From Chromatiaceae bacterium (GTDB lineage: Bacteria > Pseudomonadota > Gammaproteobacteria > Chromatiales > Chromatiaceae): a stretch of 64,000 nt of DNA. Position numbers and translations under genes: made by a program. Of this stretch, positions 25,553 to 33,801 are shown piece after piece. The notes under the pieces were generated by a model. It saw nothing but the letters and a program-made list of their open reading frames with translations, was not told where the DNA came from and did not search any database. The DNA lies in assembly GCA_024235215.1 (NCBI GenBank), contig JACKMU010000006.1:62001-126000 (forward strand), in the 5' to 3' direction. The stretch's first letter is position 1. Each line of letters begins with the position of its first letter.

Positions 25553-27136
25553 ATGTCCAGCACAAACCCATTACGTGGCCGAACCCTGGCCGCCACGGCC
25601 GACCTGAGCGTCGATGAGCAGCGCTATCTGTATCAGAAAACCCGGGAGCTCAAGGCGGCATGGAACACGGGGGGGGATCTCACCCCATTCCGCATCCACG
25701 ATCCGGAGCTGAACGTCTATCTGCTGTTTCTGGAGGACTCTACGCGCACCAAGGAGTCTTTCCGCAACGCGGCGAATTTTCATGACATCAAACTCAACGT
25801 CTTCGATCCATCCACCTCCTCCTTCAAAAAGTCCGAAAGCCTGGTTGATACGCTGAAGATGCTGTTTGGCTACGGGCGTCGCTCCATATTCGTCATGCGT
25901 ACCCAGATGGAAGGTGTCTGCCGCGCGATGGAGGAACAGTTGGGAGACTATGCCGACCGCATCGGCCGGGAGAGGCCGGTGTTCATCAATGCCGGTGACG
26001 GCCGTCATGAACACCCGACGCAGGAGTTTCTCGACGAGTTCACCTTCCTCGAGCAGCGCGCCTGGGATGACTCCCGTATCCACGTCGCGCTGATCGGTGA
26101 CCTGCACCATGGACGGACGGTTCACTCCAAAGCGGACGGACTGAAGATATTCCGATCGGTAACCGTCGACCTGGTGGCGCCGAAGGAGTTGACCCTGCCG
26201 GATTCCTACCGCAGCCGGATGGAGGAGAACGGTTTCGAAATCCGTGAATGGGAGAGCATTGAAGCGTATCTCGATGCGCCCGAAGTGTGCGACTGCTGGT
26301 ATTTCACCCGGCTGCAGCTGGAACGTATGGGAGATGAGATTCGCGACCGGGAGGATGAACTCAGAGAGGCTGTCACCTTCCAGCAGCGATGGCTGGAGAG
26401 GCTGCCGCAAAATACCCGGTTCTTTCACCCGTTACCACGCCATCGGGTGAAACCGGTGATCCCCTCGTTCCTGGACGCGACCCAGCTGAACGGATGGGAT
26501 GGCCAGAGCATCAACGGCTTTTTCACCCGGGTGATCGAATTGGCCATCGTCGCTGGACAGCTGGGAGGTGATTTCAGCGGGGCCGGTCCGGCACCTGAAA
26601 GCAAGGACGAATCCTTCATCACCGAGGTCGCCCTCACCCGCAAAACGCGCGTGGAGGATCGTTTCAAAGTCGGGATCAAGCCGGTCGATAACGGCACGGT
26701 AATCGATCACATCGCCAAAGGCGGCACGCCCGAGGAGATCTGGGACCGCATCTACCGGATACGGCGTATCCTCAAACTCAATGTACGCGGGTCTCAGGGT
26801 GTCTTTCACGGTGTCGATCCACGGGTCTACAAAGGTCTGATATCACTGCCCGATATCCTCGAGATCAGTCCCACCGAGCTGAAGAAGCTCGCCGCCGTCT
26901 CTCCCGGTTGTACTGTCAATCTGGTCAAGGACCGTTCGGTAAAAGCGAAATACCGCCTTGCCATGCCGCCGAAGATCTACAACTTTGCGGAGATCTCCTG
27001 CAAGAACGCTGAGTGTGTCACCTGGCCAGGCGCCTTTCAGAATGTGCCGCCGTACTTTTATCGCACGGTGGGTGAGACATTTACCTGCCGCTACTGCGGC
27101 AAACGTCATGAATATGGCGATATCTGGGATCTTTAG
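25553..27136 (+). CDS. pyrB: Aspartate carbamoyltransferase, fused catalytic and regulatory (PyrB-PyrI) chain
   Basis: This 527-residue enzyme should make carbamoyl-aspartate in pyrimidine synthesis. The catalytic part shows the carbamoyl-phosphate motif DSTRTKESFRNA (usual S-T-R-T-R), NAGDGRHEHPTQ, GDLHHGRTVHS and HPLPRHRVKP. The C-terminal about 150 residues resemble PyrI, ending in a four-cysteine zinc site (CKNAEC ... CRYCGKRHEYGDIWDL). Fusion of both chains is known in a minority of bacteria. The start is ATG 25553 with AGGAG about 12 bases upstream; GTG 25523 is possible. Confidence 0.88.
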   Translation: MSSTNPLRGRTLAATADLSVDEQRYLYQKTRELKAAWNTGGDLTPFRIHDPELNVYLLFLEDSTRTKESFRNAANFHDIKLNVFDPSTSSFKKSESLVDTLKMLFGYGRRSIFVMRTQMEGVCRAMEEQLGDYADRIGRERPVFINAGDGRHEHPTQEFLDEFTFLEQRAWDDSRIHVALIGDLHHGRTVHSKADGLKIFRSVTVDLVAPKELTLPDSYRSRMEENGFEIREWESIEAYLDAPEVCDCWYFTRLQLERMGDEIRDREDELREAVTFQQRWLERLPQNTRFFHPLPRHRVKPVIPSFLDATQLNGWDGQSINGFFTRVIELAIVAGQLGGDFSGAGPAPESKDESFITEVALTRKTRVEDRFKVGIKPVDNGTVIDHIAKGGTPEEIWDRIYRIRRILKLNVRGSQGVFHGVDPRVYKGLISLPDILEISPTELKKLAAVSPGCTVNLVKDRSVKAKYRLAMPPKIYNFAEISCKNAECVTWPGAFQNVPPYFYRTVGETFTCRYCGKRHEYGDIWDL

Positions 27137-27232
27137 GCGACATTGCGACTGACGCTGGCGGGTTGCGAACGCACCATCGGCCGCCGTCGCCAGCTGTCCG
27201 GTATGGTCCCGCACGGCTGAGATGCGATCTGC

Positions 27233-28123
27233 TCACTGCTGGTGTTCGACCAGGATACAGGCCTGGTTTGCTGCTCTCAGGCGATCACAGAGTGCCAGGG
27301 CGTCAGACTTGTGCATCGGGCCGGTCTGCACCCGATGCAGAATCCCGTCGTTGAGTCTGACCGGCTCCAGGATCAGTTGCCGCGAAGCGATCAGTGCCGG
27401 GTGACGCCGCCTGAACCCGTCCCAGGCGGCCAGCGCCAGCTCTCTTGAGCTGAATGCGCCCAGTTGTATCCGGTAGATTCGCTCGGAAGCCGATGTTTCA
27501 CTCACCTTGCCGGCTGCGGGTGGGCGAAACCTCGCCACGATCCGCTGCTCCTCTGCCGGTGGCAGAGCCAGCTTCAGGGGTCCATGCCTGCGCACGGGTG
27601 CATCTTCAGTGAGTGGACTTGCCTCAATGACGGGCGGGTTCACACTAGCCGTCAGGCGGCTCGAGCTGTGAGGATTTCCGCTGCGCCGGGCACCCTTGGC
27701 GCGCAACAGCTTTATCACCTCGTCGTGTCCGTTCTGTTCCGCCCAGTCCAGCGGTGTCATCCCCTCGCTGTTGCGTGCATTGGGATCCGCGCCCTGGTCG
27801 ATCAGCACGCCGACCACCGCGATGTGGCCTTTGTAGGCGGCGATATGCAGCGGTGTGTTGCCGTTCTGCAGCCGCTGATCGACACGGTACCCGGCGGTTA
27901 TGGCTTGTGCGACACCGGCCGCATCGCCACTGAAGGAGAGCCAGTGAAGCATGCTTCCCCCCGGTCCCTCCGCTGTCGGTGGGATTGGGCTGTGCTGGGG
28001 TGCTGTGGCAGGCGCCGTGTTGCCATACCCGGCGTTTCCCTCCGGTCGGGTCTCGGCCAGTACCCATCCCTCGATGACCAGGCAGCTGCAGGCTGCGATC
28101 AGGCCGAACTGTCTGATGTTCAA
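27233..28123 (-). CDS. Exported ankyrin-repeat protein with C-terminal SPOR domain
   Basis: This 296-residue protein has an N-terminal signal sequence or anchor (GLIAACSCLVIEGWVLAETR), then about three ankyrin repeats near residues 60-140 (NGNTPLHIAAYKGHIAVVGV, GADPNARNSEGMTPLDWAEQ). A basic linker leads to a SPOR-like domain at the end (IYRIQLGAFSSRELALAAWD). SPOR domains bind denuded peptidoglycan at the septum, so the protein probably acts in the periplasm at division or wall-remodelling sites. Ankyrin plus SPOR is an uncommon pairing. Confidence 0.8.
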   Translation of the reverse strand: MNIRQFGLIAACSCLVIEGWVLAETRPEGNAGYGNTAPATAPQHSPIPPTAEGPGGSMLHWLSFSGDAAGVAQAITAGYRVDQRLQNGNTPLHIAAYKGHIAVVGVLIDQGADPNARNSEGMTPLDWAEQNGHDEVIKLLRAKGARRSGNPHSSSRLTASVNPPVIEASPLTEDAPVRRHGPLKLALPPAEEQRIVARFRPPAAGKVSETSASERIYRIQLGAFSSRELALAAWDGFRRRHPALIASRQLILEPVRLNDGILHRVQTGPMHKSDALALCDRLRAANQACILVEHQQ

Positions 28124-28376
28124 ACTAACCTCTCACTATTCCACGGGATGACGAACCCACTGCGTTGGCTGGCGCGGACACAACTGGCAAAGCTATCATA
28201 CCAGCGCAACCGGACAGCCGGGACCCAGCTGCTTGTGTTGCCGTCACGAGTGGAAAACAGCACCCGGACAAAGCGAACATGTCGCTGTGCTCAGCAGGAG
28301 TCGGGTGCAAATCCCGATTGATGGAACCGTAACGCGTATCGGCGATCGAAAGGGATTATTGTGGTGTAAGGCTGAT

Positions 28377-29033
28377 ATGAAAATACACACTTCCTTCTAT
28401 CCCCGATTCGATGATCTTCCGCGGAGTCTGCCGATATTTTCGCTGGAAAATGCGCTGGTCCTGCCGGGTGTGGATCTGCCGCTCAACATTTTTGAACCGC
28501 GCTACCTGAACATGGTGGCGGATGTGCTGAAGACACACCGCATGTTCGGATTGATACAGCCCGATACGGCGAGTGGAGTGCACGGTGCGCTTTATGCCAC
28601 CGGCTGTGCCGGGCGCATCACCTCTTACGCGGAGACAGAGGATGGGAGAGTGCTCCTGGTACTCACCGGAGTGATACGTTTCGCTGTGCTGGAGGAGCTG
28701 GCGGGAATTCGCGGTTATCGGACCATCGTGCCCAGCTGGAACGCTTATCGAACCGATCTGAATCAACACCTTGAAGGGGAGATTCGGGACAGACTGCGGC
28801 TTACCAGCGCGCTGAGTCGCTATCTTCGTGAGCGAAATATGACCACTGACTGGGAGAAGCTGATTGCATTGCCCGGTCCTCACTTGGTCAACACCATGAC
28901 AACGCTGCTCCCCCTGGGCAGTGCCGAGAAGCAGGCGATTCTCGAAGCACAGGGGCCGGAGCGGCGGGAAGCGCTTTTCATCGCGGCGCTGGAGACCGCT
29001 TTTCAGGACGGGGCCGGCGCGACCCGGCACTGA
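28377..29033 (+). CDS. Lon N-terminal (substrate-binding) domain protein
   Basis: This 218-residue soluble protein matches the LON substrate-binding domain alone (LPIFSLENALVLPGVDLPLN, IFEPRYLNMVADVL, GCAGRITSYAETEDGRVLLV). The AAA+ and protease parts of Lon are absent. Stand-alone LON-N proteins are common in Proteobacteria and their function is not settled. ATG 28377 begins at the conserved domain; the frame is open further upstream without a better start. Confidence 0.88.
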   Translation: MKIHTSFYPRFDDLPRSLPIFSLENALVLPGVDLPLNIFEPRYLNMVADVLKTHRMFGLIQPDTASGVHGALYATGCAGRITSYAETEDGRVLLVLTGVIRFAVLEELAGIRGYRTIVPSWNAYRTDLNQHLEGEIRDRLRLTSALSRYLRERNMTTDWEKLIALPGPHLVNTMTTLLPLGSAEKQAILEAQGPERREALFIAALETAFQDGAGATRH

Positions 29034-29227
29034 TGGGAACTCCCGCGCTACGATCCCTCATAGTCCGACAGGCTCCCAGCTATGGCGGAAGGAATCCGCT
29101 GAGTGAGATACCCATTTCTCACCGTTGCTAACCTCTCGCCCGGCTGATCGAACGGATTCGTCCCGCTCGTTTGTTGTATTGGCCTGCAGCCAATCTGCCG
29201 ATCATCTATAGTTGTAATTATTCAGAT

Positions 29228-29257
29228 CCCCCTGCAAAAGTGTGATTTTGCAGGGGG
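29228..29257. terminator. Perfect 12-bp hairpin
   Basis: CCCCCTGCAAAA pairs with TTTTGCAGGGGG around a 6-nt loop, about 195 bases after the Lon-N gene. No U-tract follows on the + strand, so a terminator role is uncertain. Confidence 0.5.
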
Positions 29258-29311
29258 TCCAGGGCGAGAGTCAGACTTCTCCTCTTGAGTAACCCCGAAA
29301 ACTAAGGAGCT

Positions 29312-29352
29312 ACTATTCAGCTGGCTCCTAAAAACGGTGCCAGTTGAAAAGT
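29312..29352. repeat. Degenerate copy 2 of the dispersed palindrome
   Basis: The left arm ACTATTCAGCTGGCTCC shares its first 14 bases with the copy at 22281. The right arm GGTGCCAGTTGAAAAGT pairs at 14 of 17 positions, plus one G-U. Loop length (7 nt) and total length (41 bp) are identical to copy 1. Confidence 0.7.
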
Positions 29353-29389
29353 CGCCCATAGCTCAGCCATCGGACACAACCACAGGCCT

Positions 29390-30592
29390 ATGCAAATGGA
29401 AAATGCGATACTGGGTTTATTTGCTTCGGATCCCGCGCCAATGAATGCATTGGCGGGTCTCGCAGCGATGCTTTTGGGCCTCGCCATACTGGTGGAGGTG
29501 ATCCAGGAGGCGTACAAGTTTCTCACCAGCAGCAAGTCACGCACCTATGCCAAGGTGCTCAACGATTTCGCCGGACCCTGGGTCCAGCAGCTGTTCGGCG
29601 CGGGTCCGGTGACCCAGCTCCATGTGAGGCGCCCTTTTCAGTGGCTCAGAAGCCGGCCGGAGGGGGCGTTGCTGCCACTGGACAAGGAGCAGCTGCTCGA
29701 GGCGATCGACCGGACGGCAGCCGACTGGATACTGCACTCGCTGGAGGCGCTCAAAATAGAGAAGCAGCTGCAGAGTGGCAAGCCTGCTGCTCCGTCCCCC
29801 GGCGTGAAAAAGATGATCGCAGCGTTGGAGGGGTGTGGGCCCGGCGTGCCCGGATACAAGAACGCCAGGGACATCGTCGATTTTTTTGCCGAGTGGCATC
29901 TGTTGTCGGTCTCCCGTGATCCGGAGGGGGGCGGCTGGCAGCTGAAGCTCGACGAGGAGCTGGATGCCGGCAAGCTGCTGACCGCATTCTATCAGCGCTT
30001 CTTTCCGGAGCGGGTGGATATCGATAAACGCTTCGCTCAACTGGAGAAGAACTTCGAATTTGCCTATCAGCGGCGGAATCTGCGGCAGACCTTTGTTTTC
30101 GCACTGCTGGTGGCGCTGCTGTTCAACTTCCCCTTCGACGAACTCTACCGTCAGGCAACACAGCGCTCCACCGCGGAGACGACCGCACTGGCAGAGAAAA
30201 TGATCGGACTTTACCAGGAGCGGCTGCCGCAGGTCCGGAGCGATGCCGCTATGGAGCAGGTCAGCACTACCGAAGAGGGCCGCCCGACCGAAAATGGCAG
30301 CGCAGCGAGCGAACAAGTGCTTAAAGAGCTGCACCAGCAAGCGGTGACGGTGCTGGCGGCGCTGAGCGCCAGAGAGGGTTCGAGTGCGATCGAGACACCC
30401 TACTATACCCGAGGATTGAAACGGATGGCGGCGCTGAGCAGTCACCCGCCACAACTGCTGGCTTATCTCTTCAACTGTCTGGTCACCGCCTTTTTCATCA
30501 GCTTTGGCGCACCGTTCTGGCATCGAGTCACCTCAGCACTGCTGCGGCGCCGGGAGGAGCAGCAGCAGTCGCCCAACCTGCCTGGAGCGTAG
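29390..30592 (+). CDS. Membrane protein of unknown function paired with a phosphoesterase
   Basis: This 400-residue protein has an N-terminal hydrophobic helix (MNALAGLAAMLLGLAILVEV), a central charged helical region, a second helix near 240 (FVFALLVALLFNFPFDELY) and a third near 365-385 (LLAYLFNCLVTAFFISFGAP). I do not recognise a named family. It lies four bases before the metallophosphoesterase gene on the same strand, so the two probably form a functional pair with this one as membrane anchor or partner. ATG 29390 or 29396 may be the start; neither has a strong ribosome site. Confidence 0.75.
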   Translation: MQMENAILGLFASDPAPMNALAGLAAMLLGLAILVEVIQEAYKFLTSSKSRTYAKVLNDFAGPWVQQLFGAGPVTQLHVRRPFQWLRSRPEGALLPLDKEQLLEAIDRTAADWILHSLEALKIEKQLQSGKPAAPSPGVKKMIAALEGCGPGVPGYKNARDIVDFFAEWHLLSVSRDPEGGGWQLKLDEELDAGKLLTAFYQRFFPERVDIDKRFAQLEKNFEFAYQRRNLRQTFVFALLVALLFNFPFDELYRQATQRSTAETTALAEKMIGLYQERLPQVRSDAAMEQVSTTEEGRPTENGSAASEQVLKELHQQAVTVLAALSAREGSSAIETPYYTRGLKRMAALSSHPPQLLAYLFNCLVTAFFISFGAPFWHRVTSALLRRREEQQQSPNLPGA

Positions 30593-30596
30593 CGAC

Positions 30597-31913
30597 ATGG
30601 TACAGCTAAAGTATCCGGACGATGCCAAAGAGAAACGCGCCTACTGGTTGATGCCAGGCAACCTGCTGGCGGCGAGAAGAAAGTTACGTCGTGACAATTC
30701 CAACCTGTGGCGCTACTCCTTCAAGGGTGGTGATCTCGGTGGCGCTCCCGATCGTGCCGTCTCCTTCTCCCGGATGATCGACCGCAAAGCCGGCGACGGG
30801 TTTCGCTTTCTGGTGCTCGGGGATACCGGGGAGGGCGATCGTTCACAATACAGCACGCTGCCTCTGATTCGCGCACTCGCTCCCGATTTCATGATCATCA
30901 ATGGGGACGTCGCCTATCCGGCCGGCCGCAGACAGGATTTCGAGGAGGGTTTTTTCAAACCCTACCGTAATCTGGATATCCCCATCTGGGCGGTTCCGGG
31001 CAACCATGAATACTACTCGCGATCTCACGGTGAAGAGTTTTATCAGCTCTTCTGCACTGGTCTGTTCCGCAGCAAGTGGTCTGAATACGGGTTGCGCTTC
31101 GAGCAGCAGCCCGGTACCTATTGGGAACTCTCCGAAGGGGAGGTCCCACTGGTTGTGATCGGTGTGGATACCGGAAAGAGTGCCAACCTGGACGGTCACG
31201 GATGGCTCAATAGTGAAGACCGCCGGCAGCACGAGTGGCTCCGCTGGCGCCTGGGACAGGCCGAAGCGCAGCATAAGGCGGTGATCCTGCTGTTTCATAT
31301 TCCTGCGCTGTTGCGGGGCATACATCAGAAACAGACCCATCTGACACAGCTGCATCAGTTGATCGGGGAGAGCAGCGCGGTGCGCCTCGTGTTGTGCGGT
31401 CATGAGCACAACTTCCAGCTGTACAGCCCGGATACTTTCCGTAAGTATCTGCTCGCTCACCACAAGGCGGCGGATCAAGATGCAGCGCGGGATTGGCCGC
31501 ATTACTGGGTATCGGGGGGCGGCGGAGCATTTCTTGGCAGCACGGATTTCCCCCCGGGGGCCTATCCGGCCGAGGAGGTCTATCCAACCCGGGACCAATG
31601 GCGCCGCTATACGAAATGGGCCAAACGCATGGTCGGCAAGGTCAACTGGATCGCCAGCTCACCGCTTGGACGGGTGGTTTCCATGTTCAATGATGCACCG
31701 CTCAGTGACGCGGATGCGGGCAAATACCTGAGCTTTGTGCTCGTTGAAGTACACAGCGGCTCAATCGATGTCACGCCCCTCTTCATGGATGAACTGGCCG
31801 AGCTTTATCCATCGAATTGGCCGCAGGAGACGGTCGTGCGCGTCGACGCTTCGCAGCGTCTGCTGGATGATGCGAAGGTGGAGGCGATCAAGAGACACCG
31901 GGTCAGGCTGTAA
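30597..31913 (+). CDS. Calcineurin-like metallophosphoesterase
   Basis: This 438-residue soluble enzyme shows the dinuclear-metal motifs in order: VLGDTGEGD, NGDVAYPAGR, PGNHEY (Asp/Asn/His ligands), LFHIPAL and LCGHEHNFQLY. It is likely a phosphomonoesterase or phosphodiesterase. The acid-phosphatase-like NHE and GHEHN pattern is clear, but the substrate is not. The start ATG has GGAG nine bases upstream. It follows the membrane-protein gene by four bases. Confidence 0.9.
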   Translation: MVQLKYPDDAKEKRAYWLMPGNLLAARRKLRRDNSNLWRYSFKGGDLGGAPDRAVSFSRMIDRKAGDGFRFLVLGDTGEGDRSQYSTLPLIRALAPDFMIINGDVAYPAGRRQDFEEGFFKPYRNLDIPIWAVPGNHEYYSRSHGEEFYQLFCTGLFRSKWSEYGLRFEQQPGTYWELSEGEVPLVVIGVDTGKSANLDGHGWLNSEDRRQHEWLRWRLGQAEAQHKAVILLFHIPALLRGIHQKQTHLTQLHQLIGESSAVRLVLCGHEHNFQLYSPDTFRKYLLAHHKAADQDAARDWPHYWVSGGGGAFLGSTDFPPGAYPAEEVYPTRDQWRRYTKWAKRMVGKVNWIASSPLGRVVSMFNDAPLSDADAGKYLSFVLVEVHSGSIDVTPLFMDELAELYPSNWPQETVVRVDASQRLLDDAKVEAIKRHRVRL

Positions 31914-32074
31914 GCTGCAGGCATCAGCGGAATTCGGGTTTAGCGCGGGCAGCCGTGAGGCCCTGCGGAGAGGCCGGTCTGTGAGATTTTCCACCTACGC
32001 TACCCCGACCATGCTCCCACTGCCCCTCTCCAACGGCAAAAGCACCCCGTTCGGCGTCGGATGTGGATCTGCGG

Positions 32075-33052
32075 CTACAGGGTAAGCAGAATTTTCCCGA
32101 TATGCGCAGAACTCTCCATCAAACGGTGCGCCTGTTCCACCTGGTGCAGGGGGAAAGTCTGGTGGATTACCGGCCGGATGCTGCCGTTGGCGATGAGCGG
32201 CCAGACATGGCTTCTCAGCGAGGCGGCGATCGCAGCTTTCGCTTCGTCCGATTGCGGGCGCAGGGTCGAACCGGTCCAGGTCAGGCGCTTCAACATGATG
32301 GGGGCGATACTGATCTCCGCCTTGTGCCCGGCGGAGAAGGCGATGGTGACCAGTCTTCCTTCCAGCGCCAGGCTTTTCAGATTGCGGTTGATATAGTCGC
32401 CGCCGACGATATCCAGAATGACATCGACCCCTTTGCCCTGAGTCAGTACCTTGATCCGTTCGACGAAATCCTCTTCCCGGTAATTGATCGCGGCATCTGC
32501 GCCGAGTTCGCGGCAGGCCTGGCACTTTTCGGCGCTGCCCGCGGTGACGTAGACGGTCACCCCCTGGGATCTGGCCAGCTGTATCGCGCTGACGCCGATA
32601 CCCCCGCTGCCGCCGTGCACCAGCAGCGTCTCCCCCGCTTTCAGTCGCGCCCGGTCGAACAGATTGGACCAGACGGTGAAAAAGGTTTCGGGCAGGGAGG
32701 CAGCCTGGACGAGTGTCAGAGCATCGGGTAGCGGCAGACAGTGTGCCGCCTTTGTCTTGACCAGCTCCGCATAGCCTCCACCGGGAACCAATGCGCACAC
32801 CCGCTCTCCCGGCTGCCAGTCGTCGACGCCGCGCCCCACGGCTTCAATCTCTCCGGCAACTTCCAGACCCAGCACGGGGGAAGCGCCGGGTGGCGGTGGA
32901 TAGAGTCCGCGCCGTTGCATGATGTCCGGGCCGTTGACGCCGGCCGCGCTTACTTTGATCAGTACCTCATCCTCGCCCACCGTCGGGGACGGACCCTCAT
33001 TGCAGAACAGGACCTCGGGTCCACCAGGCTGCTTAAAGTCGATATATTTCAC
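32075..33052 (-). CDS. NAD(P)H-quinone oxidoreductase, zeta-crystallin type
   Basis: This 325-residue medium-chain dehydrogenase/reductase has no zinc ligands and carries the NADPH site VHGGSGGIGVSAIQLARSQG. It also shows the quinone-reductase N-terminus (GVNGPDIMQRRGLYPPPPGA). It should reduce quinones or enones with NADPH in the cytoplasm, in the Qor/PIG3 group. It stands alone, with 430 bases before the next gene. Confidence 0.93.
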   Translation of the reverse strand: MKYIDFKQPGGPEVLFCNEGPSPTVGEDEVLIKVSAAGVNGPDIMQRRGLYPPPPGASPVLGLEVAGEIEAVGRGVDDWQPGERVCALVPGGGYAELVKTKAAHCLPLPDALTLVQAASLPETFFTVWSNLFDRARLKAGETLLVHGGSGGIGVSAIQLARSQGVTVYVTAGSAEKCQACRELGADAAINYREEDFVERIKVLTQGKGVDVILDIVGGDYINRNLKSLALEGRLVTIAFSAGHKAEISIAPIMLKRLTWTGSTLRPQSDEAKAAIAASLRSHVWPLIANGSIRPVIHQTFPLHQVEQAHRLMESSAHIGKILLTL

Positions 33053-33483
33053 GGCGCTCTCTCGCTGGTCTGTGCATGGCAGTGTGCTTGTCGGCCATTA
33101 TATTGAGATCGCTGTCCAATGACAGCTCAGCGCTTGCCGGGATGCTCACCAGTCAGGCTTGGTGCTCGCGTGGCTCGCAGCGGGATGGATCTGTCAGCAG
33201 CGGATGAGGGCGCGACCCGTTGCTGCGGAGGCGCCCCAGAAGGTCAGCCTGCTTCGCAGAAAGGGTGAGTATCAAGTCCAACCACGCACCGACGTAAGAT
33301 TACCATAATAAAATAAAGTTAATATATTCGAACAAAAAATAATAAATAAAACTTATGGCATCTATCTATAAAACTGATATCATTGCGCGGCCTGCCAAAC
33401 CGGCAGGTTTCAGGGAACAATAAATAATACCTGAATTCTCACACGTAAGTACGATCATATCTACGTCGAATTGAGGGGGTTTA
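33053..33483. promoter_or_regulatory. Divergent promoter region upstream of DUF485-actP
   Basis: The half near 33290-33370 is strikingly AT-rich (runs such as AATAAAATAAAGTTAATATA), typical of a strong promoter or UP element for the rightward symporter operon. A small hairpin (CCTGCC-AAACC-GGCAGG, 33391-33407) sits in the leader. A strong ribosome site (GAGGGGG) precedes ATG 33484. The left end holds the promoter of the quinone reductase gene. Confidence 0.5.
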
Positions 33484-33801
33484 ATGTCCAGCGCTACCTA
33501 TGAACGTATTCGTAAAAATCCCAGGTTTACAGAGCTTGTCGAGCGTCGCGGACGCTATGCCTGGATACTGTCAGGGATCGTTTTCGTGATCTTCTACATC
33601 TTTGTACTGGCGGTGGCTTTCGCCCCCGATTTCATGTCGATCAGGCCCTTTGCGGGGAGCAATCTGACCATCGGCATTCTGGCAGGTCTGTTCCAATTCA
33701 TCGCCTTCTGGGTTTTGTCACTGCTCTATGTACGTCGTGCCAACGGCGAATTCGATGACATGAACAAAGAGATCGTCGATGCGGCGTGGGGAGGCAAATG
33801 A
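33484..33801 (+). CDS. DUF485 membrane protein (YjcH-like)
   Basis: This 105-residue protein has two membrane helices (about 22-45 and 60-82) and the DUF485 start (RIRKNPRFTELVERRGRYAW). In Proteobacteria it is nearly always encoded directly before an acetate-type sodium:solute symporter, as here. Its four-base overlap (ATGA) with the symporter implies coupled translation. It is probably a small accessory subunit of the symporter. Confidence 0.93.
   Translation: MSSATYERIRKNPRFTELVERRGRYAWILSGIVFVIFYIFVLAVAFAPDFMSIRPFAGSNLTIGILAGLFQFIAFWVLSLLYVRRANGEFDDMNKEIVDAAWGGK

Larger units (their letters stand above)
29034..29389. other. Intergenic region with two hairpins
   Basis: No gene is supported here. 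The region holds a 12-bp perfect hairpin at 29228-29257 and the second copy of the dispersed palindrome at 29312-29352, listed separately. The promoter for the membrane protein/metallophosphoesterase pair should also be here. Confidence 0.5.

Noticed and set aside
25138..25596. A 152-codon frame on the minus strand over the pyrB-like start
   Set aside because: Its end overlaps the start of a clear enzyme gene and it has no family signature.
28290..28312. A tRNA T-arm-like hairpin (TCGGG-TGCAAAT-CCCGA)
   Set aside because: Only the T-arm fits, the loop lacks the TTC start, and no matching acceptor, D or anticodon arms lie upstream.
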